Assembly (NCBI GenBank): GCA_031381645.1
Contig: JANMYB010000027.1
Span: forward strand, 1 to 64,000
Source: Methylotenera_A sp031381645
Lineage (GTDB): Bacteria; Pseudomonadota; Gammaproteobacteria; Burkholderiales; Methylophilaceae
DNA: 64,000 nt
Direction of reading: 5' to 3'
Shown here: positions 26,338-35,534 of the stretch, in pieces
How the letters are laid out: each line of letters opens with the position of its first letter
Position numbering within the stretch: position 1 is the stretch's first letter
Position numbers and translations under genes: made by a program
Notes under the pieces: generated by a model
Databases searched by the model: none
What the model saw: only the letters and a program-made list of their open reading frames with translations
Told to the model about the DNA's origin: nothing

Positions 26338-27516
26338 ATGACTGAAAAAATATATCATCCAGAAACATTATCTGTCCGTGCGGGCAGCGAGATGAGCGAG
26401 TTCGGCGAGAATTCTGAAGCTTTATTTTTAAATTCAAGCTTTCGTTTTAAAAGTGCAGCGCAAGCCGCCGCGCGCTTTGGCGGCACAGAGCCAGGCAATA
26501 TTTACTCACGCTTTACTAATCCAACTGTCACCATGTTTCAAAATAAACTGGCGGCGCTGGAAGGTGCAGAGCAATGCGTAGCGACTTCAACTGGCATGTC
26601 GGCCATATTAGCTTGCGTTATGGGTTTATGTAGCGCTGGAGACCACGTGGTGGCCTCGCGCAGCATTTTTGGTACGTCAGTGCAATTGTTCAGCAACATT
26701 CTGGCGCGCTGGGGTTTGCAGGTGACGTTTGTATCGCTGACTAATCCATCCGAATGGCAAGCAGCTGTTACTTCAAAAACCAAGCTGTTTTTTGTCGAAA
26801 CGCCATCCAATCCGCTCACCGAAGTGTGCGATATTGCGGCTTTGGCAGAAATTGCACATAAAAATGGCGTGAATTTGGTGGTGGATAATTGTTTTTGTAC
26901 ACCAGCGATTCAAAAACCGTTAGATTTAGGCGCGGATATTATTATTCACTCTGCGACCAAATATATCGATGGTCAGGGCAGATGCTTAGGCGGTGCGGTG
27001 CTTGGCTCTAAAGTCTTAATGGAGCCAGTGTACGGTTTTTTGCGCACGGCTGGTGTGACCATGAGCGCGTTTAACGCTTGGGTATTTTTAAAAGGCTTAG
27101 AAACGCTACATGTGCGTATGGAAGCACATGCCCGCAAAGCGCTTGAATTGGCAACTTGGCTTGAAAAACAGCCGCAAGTCGCGCGCGTGTACTACCCGGG
27201 TTTAAGCTCGCATCCACAACACACATTGGCTATGAAACAACAAAGCAGCGGCGGCGGAATTGTGAGCTTTGAAGTGAAGCCCAAAGCCGGACAAACGGCT
27301 CAGGAAGCCGCTTGGGCGCTGATTGATGCGACCGAGCTTATTTCCATTACCGCAAACTTAGGCGATGCAAAAAGCACCATTACACATCCAGCTACTACCA
27401 CGCACAGCCGTATTACGGCAGAGGCGCGAGCAGAAGCGGGAATTCAGGATAACTTGGTACGTGTTGCGGTGGGTTTAGAGCATGTGGATGATTTGAAATC
27501 GGATTTACATTTTTAG
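26338..27516 (+). CDS. metZ: O-succinylhomoserine sulfhydrylase
   Basis: A 392-residue PLP enzyme of the Cys/Met-metabolism family that makes homocysteine directly from O-succinylhomoserine and sulfide. Family signs: PETLSVRAG, YSRFTNPTV, the ETPSNP and VVDNCFCTPAIQKPLDLGADIIIHSATKY segments with the PLP lysine, and GQGRCLGGAVLGS. The order purF-metZ is typical of beta- and gammaproteobacteria (Pseudomonas metZ). The upstream leader holds a SAM-II-like aptamer and a terminator, so feedback by S-adenosylmethionine is expected. Confidence 0.93.
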   Translation: MTEKIYHPETLSVRAGSEMSEFGENSEALFLNSSFRFKSAAQAAARFGGTEPGNIYSRFTNPTVTMFQNKLAALEGAEQCVATSTGMSAILACVMGLCSAGDHVVASRSIFGTSVQLFSNILARWGLQVTFVSLTNPSEWQAAVTSKTKLFFVETPSNPLTEVCDIAALAEIAHKNGVNLVVDNCFCTPAIQKPLDLGADIIIHSATKYIDGQGRCLGGAVLGSKVLMEPVYGFLRTAGVTMSAFNAWVFLKGLETLHVRMEAHARKALELATWLEKQPQVARVYYPGLSSHPQHTLAMKQQSSGGGIVSFEVKPKAGQTAQEAAWALIDATELISITANLGDAKSTITHPATTTHSRITAEARAEAGIQDNLVRVAVGLEHVDDLKSDLHF

Positions 27517-27526
27517 GAGTTTATTA

Positions 27527-27919
27527 ATGCACACCAGTATTTATGCGGGGCTAAGCGGGTTGCTCATGGCTTGGCTAGCGCTGCAAACCATTAAAACGCG
27601 GCGTGCATGTCGCGTTAAACTAGGTGATGGTGGTAATTTTGAGCTAGAAAGCGCTATTCGCGCGCATGGCAATTTCTCAGAGTATATGCCGATTACAATA
27701 GTTTTATTGTTTTTGCTTGAGTATAACGGCACACCAATTTTAGTGATTCACGTGGTTGGCACAGCGTTTTTGTTTGGCCGTTGGATACATTCGCAAGGCT
27801 TGCTGAAGGATAATTTGCGCAAACGTGTGATGGGCATGGGTTATACCTTGTATATTTTGATTGGCTTGGCTATCGCTAATATTTTGACGGCCGCCTTTAA
27901 AATTACGCAAACTTTTTAA
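27527..27919 (+). CDS. MAPEG-family membrane protein
   Basis: A 130-residue protein with four membrane helices. LESAIRAHGNFSEYMPITIVLLFLLE is the MAPEG signature (glutathione-transferase-like membrane proteins), and FLFGRWIHSQGL follows. Enzyme activity is unproven for bacterial members of this type. TAGGAG precedes the start, 10 bases after metZ, so it is likely cotranscribed. Its stop overlaps the converging DUF3501 remnant. Confidence 0.88.
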   Translation: MHTSIYAGLSGLLMAWLALQTIKTRRACRVKLGDGGNFELESAIRAHGNFSEYMPITIVLLFLLEYNGTPILVIHVVGTAFLFGRWIHSQGLLKDNLRKRVMGMGYTLYILIGLAIANILTAAFKITQTF

Positions 27920-28252
27920 AGGTAATTCAAATCTTCTCTTAACGATTCCAACTGATTTAGGGGAATTACAACGCTCATGTTGTAATTCGGATGGTCGCAA
28001 CCTAGCTTAACAACTGCGCCATACTTAATGGCCTTTCTGGTAGCTTCATTAAACCCAAAGCGACAAAAATGTACGTGCTGGCTTTCACATCCGTTTTGCG
28101 CTCTAAATCTTCGTGAGAAATCGCATAGATGCATTTAAATTTTTCAACCTCGATATAGGTTTTGTCTTCGATGCCAATGAGCTTAGTGAGTGCGATTTTG
28201 CGTTTTTCCACATCGGGATATTCAATCGGCTTTTTTGATTCAACTAAGCGTT
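27916..28252 (-). pseudogene. DUF3501 C-terminal remnant with frameshift
   Basis: On the reverse strand one frame reads IERLVESKKPIEYPDVEKRK, then KLIGIEDKTYIEVEKFK and ISHEDLERKTDVKAS. About one base later the match moves to a second frame: QHVHFCRFGFNEATRKAIKY, then KLGCDHPNYNM, to a stop at 27916-27918. Joined, this matches the DUF3501 family pattern (IEYPD...RR-AL..L.GIEDR...V....VYAI..EDLER....K.S.VHFLRFE). A TAA precedes the first frame, and no start or N-terminal half is found upstream. It is a broken, truncated copy converging on the MAPEG gene. DUF3501 has no settled function. Confidence 0.7.
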
Positions 28253-28412
28253 CAATTTATTCAGTGAATTAGCTTATTTTGAGGCTTAAATGTGCATGTT
28301 TTGCAGTGCTTTTCGTGCTAAAATTTAACGGTTAAAAACAAGTAAAAAAGCACTCTCAAAAAGTTGCTATTTCGCTCTACGTTACTACTAAAAAGCCCCG
28401 ACGGAAATATTA

Positions 28413-30968
28413 ATGGATCAATTCGCAAAAGAAACCCTGCCCATCAGCCTAGAAGACGAAATGCGCCGGTCGTATTTGGATTACGCCATGAGTGTAATTG
28501 TTGGTCGCGCCTTGCCAGATGTGCGTGATGGCTTGAAGCCGGTGCATAGACGTGTTTTATTTGCCATGCATGAGCTAAGCAACGATTACAACAAACCGTA
28601 TAAAAAATCCGCGCGTATTGTTGGCGATGTGATTGGTAAATACCATCCGCATGGTGACACGGCGGTGTACGACACCATTGTGCGTATGGCGCAGGACTTT
28701 AGCCTACGTTACATGCTGGTCGATGGTCAAGGTAACTTCGGCTCGGTGGATGGTGATAACGCGGCGGCGATGCGTTACACCGAAATCCGCATGGCGAAAA
28801 TCGCCCATGAATTATTGGCCGATATTGATAAAGAAACCGTGGATTTTGGTCCTAACTACGACGGTAGCGAAAATGAGCCACTCATTATGCCGGCGCGCAT
28901 TCCAAACCTGCTGATTAACGGTAGTTCTGGCATTGCGGTGGGCATGGCGACGAACATTCCGCCGCACAATATAAGCGAAGTGTTAGATGCGTGTTTTGCA
29001 CTGCTGAAAGACCCAGAGGTAGGGATCGAAGAGCTGATTGATTTGGTGCCAGCGCCAGACTTTCCCACCGCTGGTATTATTTACGGTACGGTTGGTGTGA
29101 AAGAAGGTTATCGTACTGGCCGTGGCCGTGTGGTCATGCGGGGTCGCACTCACTTTGAAGATATGGACAAAGCTGGTGGGCGCCAAGCCTTGATTGTCGA
29201 TGAGTTGCCGTACCAAGTGAACAAAAAGACTTTTGTCGAAAAAATTGCCGAGCTAGTCAACGAGAAAAAAATCGAAGGTATTTCTGATTTGCGCGATGAA
29301 TCGGATAAGTCGGGCATGCGCGTGGTGATTGAGTTGAAACGCGGCGAAATCGGCGAAGTGATTTTAAATAATCTGTACAAGCAAACACAGCTACAAGATA
29401 CGTTTGGCATGAACATGGTGGCTATTATGGATGGACAGCCACGCTTGTTGAATTTGAAACAAATGTTAGAGGCATTCTTGCGCCATCGCCGTGAGGTGAT
29501 TACGCGCCGCACCGTGTTTGAGCTGAAAAAAGCGCGTGGCCGCGGTCATGTGTTAGAAGGCTTGGCAGTGGCACTGGCTAACGTGGATGAGATGATAGCG
29601 ATTATTAAAGCTGCGCCAACGCCACCAGAAGCTAAAGTTGATTTGATGGCTAAATCTTGGCATTCAACTGTGGTGGAGGAAATGTTGAAACGCGCCGCCA
29701 TGGAAGCTTCGCGTCCAGAAGGCTTGGATGTTAATTTTGGTTTGACACCAAAAGGCTACAAACTAAGCGACGTGCAAGCGCAAGAAATCTTGCAAATGCG
29801 CCTGCAACGCTTAACTGGCTTAGAGCAAGATAAAATTGTCTCTGAATACAAAGAAGTGATGGATGAGATTGCCGATTTGCTGGATATTCTCGCCAATGCA
29901 TCGCGTGTGACCACGATTATTAGCGATGAATTGACGGAAATTCGCAAACAATTTGGTGATAAACGCCGCAGTGAAATTATTGAAAACGCACAAGATTTAA
30001 ACTTGGAAGATTTAATCACACCACAAGATGTGGTGGTGACGTTGTCGCACACGGGTTATGTGAAATCACAACCGCTGGATGAATATCGCGCACAACGTCG
30101 CGGTGGGCGTGGCAAGCAAGCTGCACCGACCAAAGAAGATGACTTTATCGACAAAATGTTTGTGGCGAATACGCACGATTATATTTTGTGCTTCTCAAGC
30201 CGCGGTCGCGTGTATTGGCTCAAGGTCTATGAAGTGCCGCAAGGTAGTAGAATCGGGCGTGGCAAGCCGATTGTGAACTTATTCCCGCTTGAAGAGGGCG
30301 AGAAAATTAACGCGATTCTGGCGGTAAAAGAGTTTGACGAAAATCACTTTATTTTCATGGCAACTGCCCAAGGTACCGTGAAAAAGACTGCCTTGAGCGA
30401 ATTCGCTAATCCGCGTAAATCGGGCATTATCGCGATTAATTTGGATGATGACGATTACTTAATTGGCGCTGAAGTCACCAATGGTAAAAACGACATTGTG
30501 CTAGTTTCTAACGGCGGCAAAGCGGTGTGGTTTACTGAGGGCGATGTGCGGCCTATGGGTCGCGCCACGCGTGGCGTGCGTGGCATGAAATTGGCGGCTA
30601 AACAGCAAGTGTTGTCGCTGTTAATCGCCGATAATGACCAACAAACTGTGTTGGTGGCGACTGAAAATGGTTATGGCAAACGGACGGTGTTGGCCGATTT
30701 CCGGCATTCTGGTCGCGGTACGCAAGGCGTTAAGGCGATTGCGATTAGTGAGCGTAACGGCTTGGTAGTAGCTGCTAAGCTGGTGAACGAGGATGACGAA
30801 ATTATGCTAATTACCACGGGCGGCATTTTAATTCGTACGCGCGTGAAAGAAATCCGCGAGCTTGGTCGCGCCACACAAGGTGTGACATTGATTAACCTTG
30901 GTGAAGGTGAAAAACTTTCAGGTTTAGAAAAAATCGTTGAAACTGACGATGATGTAACCGAAGAATAG
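28413..30968 (+). CDS. gyrA: DNA gyrase subunit A
   Basis: An 851-residue topoisomerase II subunit. The catalytic tyrosine is Y122 in AAMRYTEIRM. The quinolone region HPHGDTAVYDTIVR has Thr at 83 and Asp at 87. The C-terminal beta-pinwheel begins after the GyrA box-like QRRGGRGK and has six blades by its repeated VLVATENGYGKR-type segments. It ends in an acidic tail. It is followed by serC 54 bases later, a common arrangement in proteobacteria. The 160 bases upstream, after the DUF3501 remnant, are AT-rich with no clear consensus promoter. Confidence 0.97.
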   Translation: MDQFAKETLPISLEDEMRRSYLDYAMSVIVGRALPDVRDGLKPVHRRVLFAMHELSNDYNKPYKKSARIVGDVIGKYHPHGDTAVYDTIVRMAQDFSLRYMLVDGQGNFGSVDGDNAAAMRYTEIRMAKIAHELLADIDKETVDFGPNYDGSENEPLIMPARIPNLLINGSSGIAVGMATNIPPHNISEVLDACFALLKDPEVGIEELIDLVPAPDFPTAGIIYGTVGVKEGYRTGRGRVVMRGRTHFEDMDKAGGRQALIVDELPYQVNKKTFVEKIAELVNEKKIEGISDLRDESDKSGMRVVIELKRGEIGEVILNNLYKQTQLQDTFGMNMVAIMDGQPRLLNLKQMLEAFLRHRREVITRRTVFELKKARGRGHVLEGLAVALANVDEMIAIIKAAPTPPEAKVDLMAKSWHSTVVEEMLKRAAMEASRPEGLDVNFGLTPKGYKLSDVQAQEILQMRLQRLTGLEQDKIVSEYKEVMDEIADLLDILANASRVTTIISDELTEIRKQFGDKRRSEIIENAQDLNLEDLITPQDVVVTLSHTGYVKSQPLDEYRAQRRGGRGKQAAPTKEDDFIDKMFVANTHDYILCFSSRGRVYWLKVYEVPQGSRIGRGKPIVNLFPLEEGEKINAILAVKEFDENHFIFMATAQGTVKKTALSEFANPRKSGIIAINLDDDDYLIGAEVTNGKNDIVLVSNGGKAVWFTEGDVRPMGRATRGVRGMKLAAKQQVLSLLIADNDQQTVLVATENGYGKRTVLADFRHSGRGTQGVKAIAISERNGLVVAAKLVNEDDEIMLITTGGILIRTRVKEIRELGRATQGVTLINLGEGEKLSGLEKIVETDDDVTEE

Positions 30969-31022
30969 TTTTTTTAAATTTAAATATTTTTTAGTAATAT
31001 ATTGGTTAAGGGAAAGTAAGCA

Positions 31023-32105
31023 ATGACAATGATTTACAATTTTTCTGCTGGTCCAGCAGTATTGCCAAAAGAAGTGCTAGAACAAGCGCAAGCCGAGTTG
31101 TTAGATTGGCACGGTTCAGGTATGTCGGTAATGGAAATGTCGCATCGCGGCAAGGAGTTTATGAGCATCGCGGCTGAGGCTGAGACGGATTTGCGCGAAC
31201 TAATGGGCATTCCTACTAATTACAAAGTTTTGTTTTTGCAGGGCGGGGCATCAACACAGTTTTCGAACATTCCCATTAATTTATTGCGCGGTAAAAAAAC
31301 AGCCGATTATTTAAATACGGGTGAGTGGTCAAAAAAAGCCATCGCTGAGGCTAAAAAGTATTGCGAAGTGAACGTGGTGGCGACTTCTGCAGATAAAAAT
31401 TTCAGTTATGCGCCGCAACAAAATGCTTGGAAACTCAACCCTGACGCGGCTTATGTGCATTACACCTCAAATGAAACCATTGGAGGCGTCGAAATCTTTT
31501 GGACGCCTGACACGGGTAAAGTACCTTTGGTGGCCGATATGTCATCTCATATTTTGTCGCGCCCAATTGACGTGAGTAAATACGCATTGATTTATGCGGG
31601 TTCGCAAAAAAATATTGGCCCAGCAGGCTTGGCGATTGTGATTGTGCGTGAAGATTTAATTGGCGAAGTGCCAGCAGGTACGGCCGCCATGAGCGATTAC
31701 AAGGTGCAAGCAGAGAACGAATCAATGTACAACACGCCGCCAACTTACGCCATTTACGTCTCTGGCTTGGTATTTAAGTTGCTTAAAGCCAAAGGCGGCT
31801 TAGCTGCCATGGAAAAAACCAATATCATCAAAGCGAATATGTTGTACGATTATTTAGACAGCACTAGTTTTTATAATTGTCCAACTGCGGTCGATAATCG
31901 CTCACGCATGAATATTCCATTTACGCTTAAGGATGAAGCTTTGGATGAGGCTTTCCTCAAAGGCGCTAAGGATAAAGGTTTGTTGCAACTCAAAGGCCAT
32001 CGCTCAGTTGGCGGTATGCGCGCCTCTATTTACAATGCCATGCCAGTGGAAGGTGTGAAAGTGTTGGTGGAATATATGAAAGCGTTTGAGAAAGCGAATA
32101 GCTAG
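31023..32105 (+). CDS. serC: Phosphoserine aminotransferase
   Basis: A 360-residue PLP enzyme for serine (and pyridoxal) synthesis. It begins MIYNFSAGPAVLP, and the PLP lysine is in YAGSQKNIGPAGLAIVIV. GHRSVGGMRASIYNAMP near the end is diagnostic. ATG 31023 and ATG 31029 are both possible; GGGAAAG is nearer the first. A serC-serA pair is formed with the next gene. Confidence 0.96.
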   Translation: MTMIYNFSAGPAVLPKEVLEQAQAELLDWHGSGMSVMEMSHRGKEFMSIAAEAETDLRELMGIPTNYKVLFLQGGASTQFSNIPINLLRGKKTADYLNTGEWSKKAIAEAKKYCEVNVVATSADKNFSYAPQQNAWKLNPDAAYVHYTSNETIGGVEIFWTPDTGKVPLVADMSSHILSRPIDVSKYALIYAGSQKNIGPAGLAIVIVREDLIGEVPAGTAAMSDYKVQAENESMYNTPPTYAIYVSGLVFKLLKAKGGLAAMEKTNIIKANMLYDYLDSTSFYNCPTAVDNRSRMNIPFTLKDEALDEAFLKGAKDKGLLQLKGHRSVGGMRASIYNAMPVEGVKVLVEYMKAFEKANS

Positions 32106-32133
32106 TATTGCAAAAAACATTAAGGGGATGGGT

Positions 32134-33315
32134 TTGAAACGTCAGATATTAGTTTTAAATAAAGTGGCATCTGTGGGAACAAAACGCTTTCCAGTTGAAA
32201 ACTATGAAGTGGGTAGCGAAGCTGCAACGCCAGACGCTATTTTAGTGCGCTCAGCTAAGATGCATGACATGGAAATTCCCGCCAGTGTGCAGGCCATAGG
32301 CCGCGCCGGTGCTGGCACTAACAATATCCCTATTGCGGATATGAGCAAACGCGGCGTAGTGGTATTCAATACGCCAGGCGCCAATGCCAATGCGGTGAAA
32401 GAGCTGGTGTTAGCGGGCATTTTGATGGCAGCGCGCAATATTGGCCCAGCCATGAAGTTTGTTGGTGGCTTAGTAGGTGATGACGCGGCGCTATCAGTCG
32501 TGGTTGAAGACGGCAAAAAACATTTTGTTGGCATTGAAATTCCTGGCAGAACGCTCGGTATTGTTGGTTTGGGTGCTGTCGGCGGTATGGTGGCGGATAC
32601 GGCGCTTAAATTGGGCATGAAAGTGCTGGGTTACGACCCTGAAATCACTGTGGATGCGGCTTGGAGGCTCTCTTCTGATGTTAAGCGTGTGATGAGTGTG
32701 GATGAGCTGATTAAACATAGCGATTTTATTACGCTACATGTGCCGCTAATCGATGCGACGCGGCATTTGATTAACAAAGAGCGAGTTGACATGATGAAAC
32801 ACGGTGCGGTGCTGATCAATTTTGCGCGCGAGGGCGTGATTGACGAACAAGCCGTGATTGACGGCCTTGATAGCAAAAAATTGCGCGCTTATGTGTGCGA
32901 TTTCCCCACTGCGCGTATGAAATCTCACCCCAATGTCATCGCATTGCCGCATTTGGGCGCTTCAACGCAAGAGGCGGAAGACAATTGCGCGGTGATGGTG
33001 GTGGACCAAGTGCGCGAGTTTTTAGATAACGGTAATATCGTAAATTCGGTGAATTTCCCTGCGGTGAATATGCCGCGTGAAGCTAAACACCGCGTGGCGG
33101 TTGCCAGTGCGAATATTCCCAATATGGTCGGGCAAATCTCGACCGCCATGGCTGATGCGGGCATTAATATTCACAATATGGTGAACAAATCGCGCGGTGA
33201 TATTGCCTATACCATGTTAGATTTAGACAGCCCTGCACCACAGGCCGCGCTGGCGAAAATTAAGGCGATTGCAGGTGTGATGAATGTGCGTGAATTACCG
33301 CAAAGGCAAGAGTAG
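32134..33315 (+). CDS. serA: D-3-phosphoglycerate dehydrogenase
   Basis: A roughly 393-residue NAD enzyme committing 3-phosphoglycerate to serine. It has GRAGAGTNNIP, the Rossmann motif GIVGLGAVGGMVAD, the catalytic stretches NFAREGVIDEQAV and LPHLGASTQEAE, and a C-terminal ACT domain (ANIPNMVGQISTAMADAGIN) that in relatives senses serine. Start choice: the frame is open to 32086. ATG 32128 directly abuts AAGGGG, which is too close, whereas TTG 32134 (KRQILVLNK) has the same AAGGGG six bases upstream. I prefer TTG, with ATG 32128 as the alternative. Confidence 0.93.
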   Translation: MKRQILVLNKVASVGTKRFPVENYEVGSEAATPDAILVRSAKMHDMEIPASVQAIGRAGAGTNNIPIADMSKRGVVVFNTPGANANAVKELVLAGILMAARNIGPAMKFVGGLVGDDAALSVVVEDGKKHFVGIEIPGRTLGIVGLGAVGGMVADTALKLGMKVLGYDPEITVDAAWRLSSDVKRVMSVDELIKHSDFITLHVPLIDATRHLINKERVDMMKHGAVLINFAREGVIDEQAVIDGLDSKKLRAYVCDFPTARMKSHPNVIALPHLGASTQEAEDNCAVMVVDQVREFLDNGNIVNSVNFPAVNMPREAKHRVAVASANIPNMVGQISTAMADAGINIHNMVNKSRGDIAYTMLDLDSPAPQAALAKIKAIAGVMNVRELPQRQE

Positions 33316-33336
33316 TCTTTAAGTTAAATTGGAAAA

Positions 33337-34419
33337 ATGAGCGACGAACTAAAAAAATTTCGTGATGAAATAGATGCCATTGATGAGCATTTGCTTAAAC
33401 TCGTTAACGCGCGGGCAACGCTTGCGCGTCAAATTGGTAGTTTAAAAGAAGATGGCGTGATTTATCGTCCTGAGCGTGAAGCGCAAGTGCTGCGTCGCTT
33501 GCAAGAACATAACGCAGGACCACTTTCCAATGAGGCTGTGAGTCATATTTTTCGCGGAGTGATGTCCAACTGCCGCGCGCTAGAAAAAGACCTTTCTATC
33601 GCTTTTCTCGGGCCACTTGGCACGTATTCTGAGGAAGCTGCGTTGAAGCAATTTGGCCAAGGTCGTCAGGCTGTGGTGTGCGGCACCATTGATGAAGTAT
33701 TTCGCACGATAGAGGCGAATCAAGCGGATTACGGCGTGGTGCCAGTGGAAAACTCGACCGAAGGCGCGATTGGATTAACGTTGGATTTGTTGCTAAGTAG
33801 CCCGTTAAAAGTGTGTGGCGAAATTACCATGCCGATACACCATTGTTTGCTTTCAAAACAAAAAAATATTGGCAAAATTTCGCACGTATTTTCGCACAGC
33901 CAATCGCTCTCGCAATGCCATGAGTGGTTGAATAAAACCTTGCCTAATGCGGCGCGCGAGGCAGTGACTAGCAATGCCTATGCGGCGCAAATGATTCATG
34001 AGTTGGTGGCTAGTGATAACACTTTTGCCGCCGCCATTGCCAGCAAACGCGCGGCTGAGCTGTTTGGGTTAAATATTTTGGCTGAAAATATCGAAGATGA
34101 TGCCAAAAATACCACGCGCTTTTTGGTGTTGGGTAGCCATGAAGTTGCACCTTCTGGCAACGATAAAACCTCCATTGTGATGACCTCACAAAACAAACCT
34201 GGTGCTATGGTGGAGTTATTAGAACCGTTGGCACAGCACGGTGTGAGCATGACAAAATTCGAATCGCGGCCTTCTAAACAAGGTTTGTGGGATTACGTGT
34301 TTTTTGTGGATATTGAAGGCCACCAAGCCGACGCTAAGGTAAGCGCAGCGTTGCAAGAATGTGCCGCACGTGCGTCCATGCTTAAAGTGCTGGGTTCTTA
34401 TCCAGTGGCCATTATTTAG
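33337..34419 (+). CDS. pheA: Bifunctional chorismate mutase / prephenate dehydratase
   Basis: A 360-residue enzyme for phenylalanine synthesis. Residues 1-90 are an AroQ chorismate mutase (FRDEIDAIDEHLLKLVNARA). About 90-275 is prephenate dehydratase (AFLGPLGTYSEEAAL, VVPVENSTEGAIGLTLD, NTTRFLVLG). The end is an ACT domain with the Phe-binding motif ESRPSKQGLWDYVFFVD. No leader peptide or attenuator is seen. It lies 21 bases after serA. Confidence 0.96.
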   Translation: MSDELKKFRDEIDAIDEHLLKLVNARATLARQIGSLKEDGVIYRPEREAQVLRRLQEHNAGPLSNEAVSHIFRGVMSNCRALEKDLSIAFLGPLGTYSEEAALKQFGQGRQAVVCGTIDEVFRTIEANQADYGVVPVENSTEGAIGLTLDLLLSSPLKVCGEITMPIHHCLLSKQKNIGKISHVFSHSQSLSQCHEWLNKTLPNAAREAVTSNAYAAQMIHELVASDNTFAAAIASKRAAELFGLNILAENIEDDAKNTTRFLVLGSHEVAPSGNDKTSIVMTSQNKPGAMVELLEPLAQHGVSMTKFESRPSKQGLWDYVFFVDIEGHQADAKVSAALQECAARASMLKVLGSYPVAII

Positions 34420-34427
34420 TTTTTTGT

Positions 34428-35531
34428 ATGAAATTGTCCGAACTTGCTCCCGATTACATTCGTGCGATTGCGCCATATCAAGGAGGCAAGCCAATTTCAG
34501 AACTTGCGCGCGAAATGGGTTTGAATGAGGCAGATATTGTGAAGCTAGCCTCCAACGAAAATCCCCTCGGCATTAGCCCTAAAGCGCAAATAGCGATTGA
34601 CGAAGCGCTACATGATATTGCGCGTTATCCAGACGGCAATAGCTTTGCCCTGCGCGAGGCGGTGAGCAAAAAATTTGACGTGGCTGCAAACCAAATTGTG
34701 TTTGGCAATGGCTCCAATGATATTTTAGAGTTAGCTGCTCGTGCGTTTTTAACAGATAAAAGTGAGAGCATTTATTCGCAGTATGCGTTTGCAGTTTATC
34801 CATTAGTGACACAAGCAGTAGGTGCGAAGGGTGTCGTAGTGCCGGCCAAAAAATACGCGCACGATTTAGACGGTTTTTTAAAAGCGATTACGCTGAAAAC
34901 TAAGCTGATTTTTATCGCAAATCCGAACAATCCAACGGGTACAATTATTAAAAAAAATGCCATGCGAGCCTTTATTCATGGGGTTCCTAGGCATGTGCTT
35001 ATTGTGTTAGATGAAGCTTATGACGAATATTTAAGTGCAGACAATAAGTCGGAAGCGATTAACTGGCTGAGTGAATTCGACAATTTAATTATTTCGCGCA
35101 CTTTCTCTAAGGCCTATGGTCTAGCTGGCTTGCGCATTGGCTTTGGCTTGATGCACGCGGATGTTGCAGATATGCTTAACCGTGTGCGCCAACCATTTAA
35201 TGTGAACTCTATTGCGCAGGCGGCGGCGGTTGCAAGTTTGGCCGATGATGACTTTGTGGCGCGTAGTTACGCCGCAAATCAGGCAGGAATGGCACAATTG
35301 ACGCAAGGGTTTACGCAATTGGGGTTAGAATACATCCCCTCTAGCGGAAATTTTGTGAGTTTTGCGGTGAAAAATGCGGCAAATGTAAACCAAAAGTTGC
35401 TGCAAAATGGTGTGATTGTGCGGCCAATTGCCAATTATGGAATGCCAGATTATTTGCGCGTAAGTGTAGGATTATTCAGCGAAAATGTGCGATTTTTAAC
35501 AGTTTTAGAAGAAGTATTGAATAAGCAGTAA
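34428..35531 (+). CDS. hisC: Histidinol-phosphate aminotransferase
   Basis: A 367-residue class-I/II PLP aminotransferase. KLASNENPLGISPKA, the NPNNPTGT motif, LDEAYDEYL and the PLP lysine in SRTFSKAYGLAGLRIGFG are all present. In the serC-pheA-hisC context, relatives often also act on prephenate or phenylpyruvate, so a broad aromatic role is possible. Starts 9 bases after pheA. Confidence 0.93.
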   Translation: MKLSELAPDYIRAIAPYQGGKPISELAREMGLNEADIVKLASNENPLGISPKAQIAIDEALHDIARYPDGNSFALREAVSKKFDVAANQIVFGNGSNDILELAARAFLTDKSESIYSQYAFAVYPLVTQAVGAKGVVVPAKKYAHDLDGFLKAITLKTKLIFIANPNNPTGTIIKKNAMRAFIHGVPRHVLIVLDEAYDEYLSADNKSEAINWLSEFDNLIISRTFSKAYGLAGLRIGFGLMHADVADMLNRVRQPFNVNSIAQAAAVASLADDDFVARSYAANQAGMAQLTQGFTQLGLEYIPSSGNFVSFAVKNAANVNQKLLQNGVIVRPIANYGMPDYLRVSVGLFSENVRFLTVLEEVLNKQ

Positions 35532-35534
35532 AAA

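Noticed and set aside
28650..28680. GyrA has Thr at position 83 instead of the E. coli Ser, in the quinolone region
   Set aside because: Thr at this site is the natural residue in several susceptible proteobacteria such as Pseudomonas and Burkholderia, so it is not evidence of resistance.
34301..34325. GTGGATATTGAAGGCC in pheA as another copy of the dispersed repeat
   Set aside because: Only the short ATATCCA core matches; flanks differ, and it encodes the conserved VDIEGH of the ACT domain.
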